Shown here piece by piece: positions 5,355 to 7,881 of a stretch of DNA of 7,881 bases (its first letter is position 1; each line of letters starts with the position of its first letter). The position numbers and the translations under genes are program-made. The notes under the pieces were generated by a model. It saw only the letters and a list, made by a program, of their open reading frames with translations, made no database searches and had not been told where the DNA came from. The stretch is from Clostridiales bacterium. GTDB lineage: Bacteria > Bacillota > Clostridia > Oscillospirales > QAMX01. Location of the stretch: NCBI GenBank assembly GCA_016285815.1, contig JAEERN010000013.1:1-7881 (forward strand), in the 5' to 3' direction.

Positions 5355-6650
5355 CTATTTTCCCGAGATCGTGACGCCGCCGGTCCGCGCCCACGGCACG
5401 ATGGACCCGCCGCTGTTCAGCGTCTCGGCGGACAGGGCCGAAACGTCGGCCAGCATCTGCGCGAAGTTCCCGCTGATCATGGTCTCGCTGACGGCCGCGG
5501 TGACCGCGCCGTCCTCGATGAGAAAGCTGTTCTTGGCCACGCCGCTGAAGTCTCCGTTGGGCGACGGCGCGCCGCCGGAAAAGCGGTTCACCAGCAGCCC
5601 GCGCCTGACCCCGGCGATCATGTCCGCCAGCCGGTCCGTGCCGGGGGCGACGCACAGGGCGCCGTCCCAGCCGGGACAGCGCGCCAGACCGGTCTTTTTC
5701 GCGCCGTAGCGCGACAGCAGAAAGCTCTTCAGCACGCCGCCGGCGATGATCTCCGCGTCCCGCGCGGGATAGCCGTCCCGCGCCACCGCGGACGAAGCCG
5801 GCAGCTCGCCGCACAGGGCCTTCATGGTGACGTTGACCAGCGGCGAAGCCACCTGCCGGCCCAGCTTGTCCTTCCACGGGCTGGTGCCGTCGATCAGAAC
5901 GCCGTCCTCCAGGAACAGCCCGCACACCTCGCCGACCACCTCTTCCAGCATGGACGGCGCCAGGATCACCTCGCCGACGAACTTTCCCTCCACCGGGACC
6001 GTCTCCAGCTGACGCTGGCTCTCGCCCAACAGACGGCGCAGCTCGCCCCGCTCGATCAGCGGCGTGACCGTGTCGTCCGTGGCGGCGCCGGTGTAGTTGA
6101 AGGACGACGTGTTCTCCCCGTCCCGGGCCATGAACATGGCGTCGTAGGACAGCAGACCGTTGCTCTCGGACAGCATCACGCCGTTGGTGTTGGCCACGGC
6201 GCCCTCCGTCCAGCGGTGGCTGACGGAGATGTTGTCATAGCTGATCTTCGGGAACTCCCGCGCCGTATCCTCCAAAAGCCCCTTGAGCAGGCCGTACAAA
6301 ACGCCGCGGTCCGGACGGCGGATGCCGCGGTCCGACGAGACGTCCTCCGTCCGCTCGCTGATCCCCTCGGCCTCGTCCTCCAGCGCGTGCTCCGACGCGG
6401 CGAACGCCTCGGCCACGGCCCGCTCCAGCTCGTCCCGCTCAAAGCTGTTCACCGACGCGGATCCGCACCGCTGGCCGTTGATGACGGCAACGGACACGCT
6501 TTCGGAAAAGACCGAGCGGATCATGCTGATCTTTCCCGACTCGTAATACACCTCGGTGGATTCGCCGCGCCGGACGGTACAGCGGCCCATGTCGGCCCCC
6601 GTCCCGCGGATCTTGTCGCAGAGGAACGCTGCGATCTCCCGGATCTCCAT
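5355..6650 (-). CDS. pmbA: TldE/PmbA subunit of the TldD/TldE metalloprotease
   Basis: TldE (PmbA) is the non-catalytic partner of TldD. In E. coli the heterodimer degrades unfolded peptides such as the CcdA antitoxin and removes the leader of microcin B17. This 431-residue protein has the usual family length. The C-terminal PmbA hallmark is FSGGAPSPNGDFSG at 357-370 followed by VAKNSFLIEDG at 371-381. Other family blocks are VEGKFVGEVILAPSM at 220-234, DGTSPWKDKLG at 254-264 and SGNFAQML at 393-400. It lacks the HExxxH zinc motif, as expected for the E subunit. AAAGGAG lies 7 nt before the ATG at 6650, and the tldD stop is 19 nt upstream, so the two subunits are made from one mRNA in comparable amounts. 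No signal peptide is seen; it should be cytoplasmic. No truncation or frameshift was found. Confidence 0.95.
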   Translation of the reverse strand: MEIREIAAFLCDKIRGTGADMGRCTVRRGESTEVYYESGKISMIRSVFSESVSVAVINGQRCGSASVNSFERDELERAVAEAFAASEHALEDEAEGISERTEDVSSDRGIRRPDRGVLYGLLKGLLEDTAREFPKISYDNISVSHRWTEGAVANTNGVMLSESNGLLSYDAMFMARDGENTSSFNYTGAATDDTVTPLIERGELRRLLGESQRQLETVPVEGKFVGEVILAPSMLEEVVGEVCGLFLEDGVLIDGTSPWKDKLGRQVASPLVNVTMKALCGELPASSAVARDGYPARDAEIIAGGVLKSFLLSRYGAKKTGLARCPGWDGALCVAPGTDRLADMIAGVRRGLLVNRFSGGAPSPNGDFSGVAKNSFLIEDGAVTAAVSETMISGNFAQMLADVSALSAETLNSGGSIVPWARTGGVTISGK

Positions 6651-6669
6651 GTCGTTTCTCCTTTCCCCT

Positions 6670-7881
6670 TCAGCGTCCGCCGATGTTCACCGTGCAGCGC
6701 ACGGCGGGGCCGCCCATGCCCACGGGGATGCTCTGTTTTTTGCCGCACATGCCGGTGGCCCAGACCAGATCGTCGGACAGCATGTCCACGGTCTTCAGCA
6801 TCTCGAAGGCCACGCCGGAGATGGTGGTGCTTCGGATGGCGCGGCCCAGCTTTCCCTTTTTGATCTCATAGCCGAAGTCCACGCCGAACATGAACTCGCC
6901 CGTGGCGTCGGCCTGACCGTTGCCGGTGTTCACCAGATAATACCCGTCGTCGATGGAGGCGATCATGTCCGCCAGCTTGTCGCATCCGGGCAGGATGCAG
7001 GTGTTCCGCATCCGGATCAGCGGCTCGTCCCCGAAGGAGAAGGCGCGGGCGTTGCCCGTGGGCGCCGCGCCGAAGCGGGCGGCGGACTCCCGGTTGTGCA
7101 TATAGCCCCTGAGGATCCCGTTTTCGATGAGCGTTGCGTCCGACGCCGGGATCCCCTCGTCGTCCACATAGACCGGAACGGGGCACCGGGCCCCGAAGGC
7201 CGTGTTGGCAAAATCCACCAGCGTGACCATCCCGCTGGCCACCTCGCGCCCGAGATACGGCCCGCCCACCGAGCCGGACAGCACGAAGTCCGCCTCGACC
7301 GTGTGGCCCACGGCCTCGTGGGCCAGGATCCCGGCCAGATCAGGCGCCAGGATGACCTGCTTCGGGCCCGGATCGGGATAGACGCCCTCGCGCTTCTTCA
7401 TCAGCTTTTCATAGGTCTCGTCCACCTTGGCGAAGACCCGCTCCGGAGACCAGACGTCCTCCAGACTGCCGTAATCGCTGACCACCTCGTAAAGCTCCAC
7501 GGGCTGGCCGTCGGAGTCCTCCGCCGTCAGGACGAAGGCCGCCGTGGCCTTGGGCGTGTACGACCGGGCCACCGTCCCGTCGGAGGTATAGAGCAGCTTC
7601 TCCATAACCAGCGACGAGCAGCTGGCAAAGCGGCTGACCAGGTCCGGGCAGTTCTTTTCGATATAGGCGTCCAGCTCCCGGGCCAGCTCGGCGTAGCGGC
7701 GGCGGGGCACGTCGGCCTCGTCTTCCAGCCCGTCCGAGCGCACCGTCGGCGCCGCCGGGCAAATGTCCGGCCGGTCCGACCGCTCGGCCTCGGCCAGAAA
7801 CGCCGCGTTGTCCTGCGCGGCCCGCACGGCGGCGGCCACGCCCTCGGGCGAAGCGTCGTTGCCCGAGGCAAAGCCGTAGGC
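6670..7881 (-). CDS. tldD: TldD catalytic metalloprotease subunit (5' end off the window)
   Basis: TldD is the zinc-bearing subunit of the TldD/TldE protease. The frame is open to the right edge, giving 403 visible residues; about 60-80 N-terminal residues are missing compared with a typical TldD. The zinc motif HEAVGHTVEAD begins at base 7320 (HEAVGH, 7303-7320), providing the two histidines and the glutamate of the HExxxH site. Family blocks downstream are YVDDEGIPASDATLIENG, RGYMHNRESAARFG, GNARAF and a C-terminal ATGMCGKKQSIPVGMGGP. A GTG at 7839 could be mistaken for the start, but coding sequence continues upstream of it with typical composition (AYGFASGND), so it is internal. It is the first visible gene of the tldD-tldE-MBL-DUF2284 unit. 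Its promoter is outside the window. Confidence 0.95.
   Translation of the reverse strand, partial: AYGFASGNDASPEGVAAAVRAAQDNAAFLAEAERSDRPDICPAAPTVRSDGLEDEADVPRRRYAELARELDAYIEKNCPDLVSRFASCSSLVMEKLLYTSDGTVARSYTPKATAAFVLTAEDSDGQPVELYEVVSDYGSLEDVWSPERVFAKVDETYEKLMKKREGVYPDPGPKQVILAPDLAGILAHEAVGHTVEADFVLSGSVGGPYLGREVASGMVTLVDFANTAFGARCPVPVYVDDEGIPASDATLIENGILRGYMHNRESAARFGAAPTGNARAFSFGDEPLIRMRNTCILPGCDKLADMIASIDDGYYLVNTGNGQADATGEFMFGVDFGYEIKKGKLGRAIRSTTISGVAFEMLKTVDMLSDDLVWATGMCGKKQSIPVGMGGPAVRCTVNIGGR

Noticed and set aside
7837..7839. GTG as the tldD start codon
   Set aside because: The reading frame continues upstream to the window edge with typical coding sequence, and the protein from this GTG would be too short for TldD.
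3909..7881. Full RiPP biosynthetic cluster
   Set aside because: TldD/TldE alone is widespread and not diagnostic. No precursor peptide, cyclase, radical-SAM enzyme or exporter is found in the window.

Overview
This is a GC-rich, gene-dense bacterial window of about 7.9 kb, with no RNA gene, CRISPR array or insertion sequence that I can see. Near-consensus sigma-70/sigma-A promoters, strong AGGAG-type ribosome binding sites, a RecJ with an extended C-terminus, a Na+-pump decarboxylase beta subunit and a DUF2284-type protein together suggest a high-GC anaerobic Firmicute, for example an Oscillospiraceae-like Clostridium relative. That placement is inference. Long open frames opposite the real genes are high-GC artefacts.

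The layout has three transcription units. (1) Bases 1-1822, minus strand: recJ, a single-strand DNA exonuclease, whose 3' end runs off the left edge. (2) Bases 2024-3831, plus strand: a compact three-gene operon of oadB-like Na+-pump subunit, a 40-residue gamma-like membrane peptide, and a Nudix hydrolase. Units 1 and 2 diverge from a 201-bp AT-richer intergenic region. It holds two face-to-face promoters, each with a 17-bp spacer, and an inverted repeat between them. (3) Bases 3909-7881, minus strand: tldD (5' end off the right edge), tldE/pmbA, a PhnP/PqqB-like metallo-beta-lactamase-fold hydrolase, and a cysteine-rich DUF2284-like protein, all closely spaced. Units 2 and 3 converge on one 15-bp-stem hairpin that can terminate both.

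Functionally, unit 2 appears to encode only the membrane part of a sodium-pumping biotin-dependent decarboxylase. The carboxyltransferase alpha subunit and biotin carrier are absent, and the promoter and terminator both lie in the window, so the partners must be elsewhere. Unit 3 pairs the TldD/TldE heterodimeric metalloprotease with a metal-dependent hydrolase and a probable Fe-S or metal-binding protein. This may be a peptide-processing or metal-linked cluster, but nothing in the window identifies a substrate. The best candidates for follow-up are the orphan oadB/mini-gamma/Nudix operon and the tldD-tldE-MBL-DUF2284 gene set.
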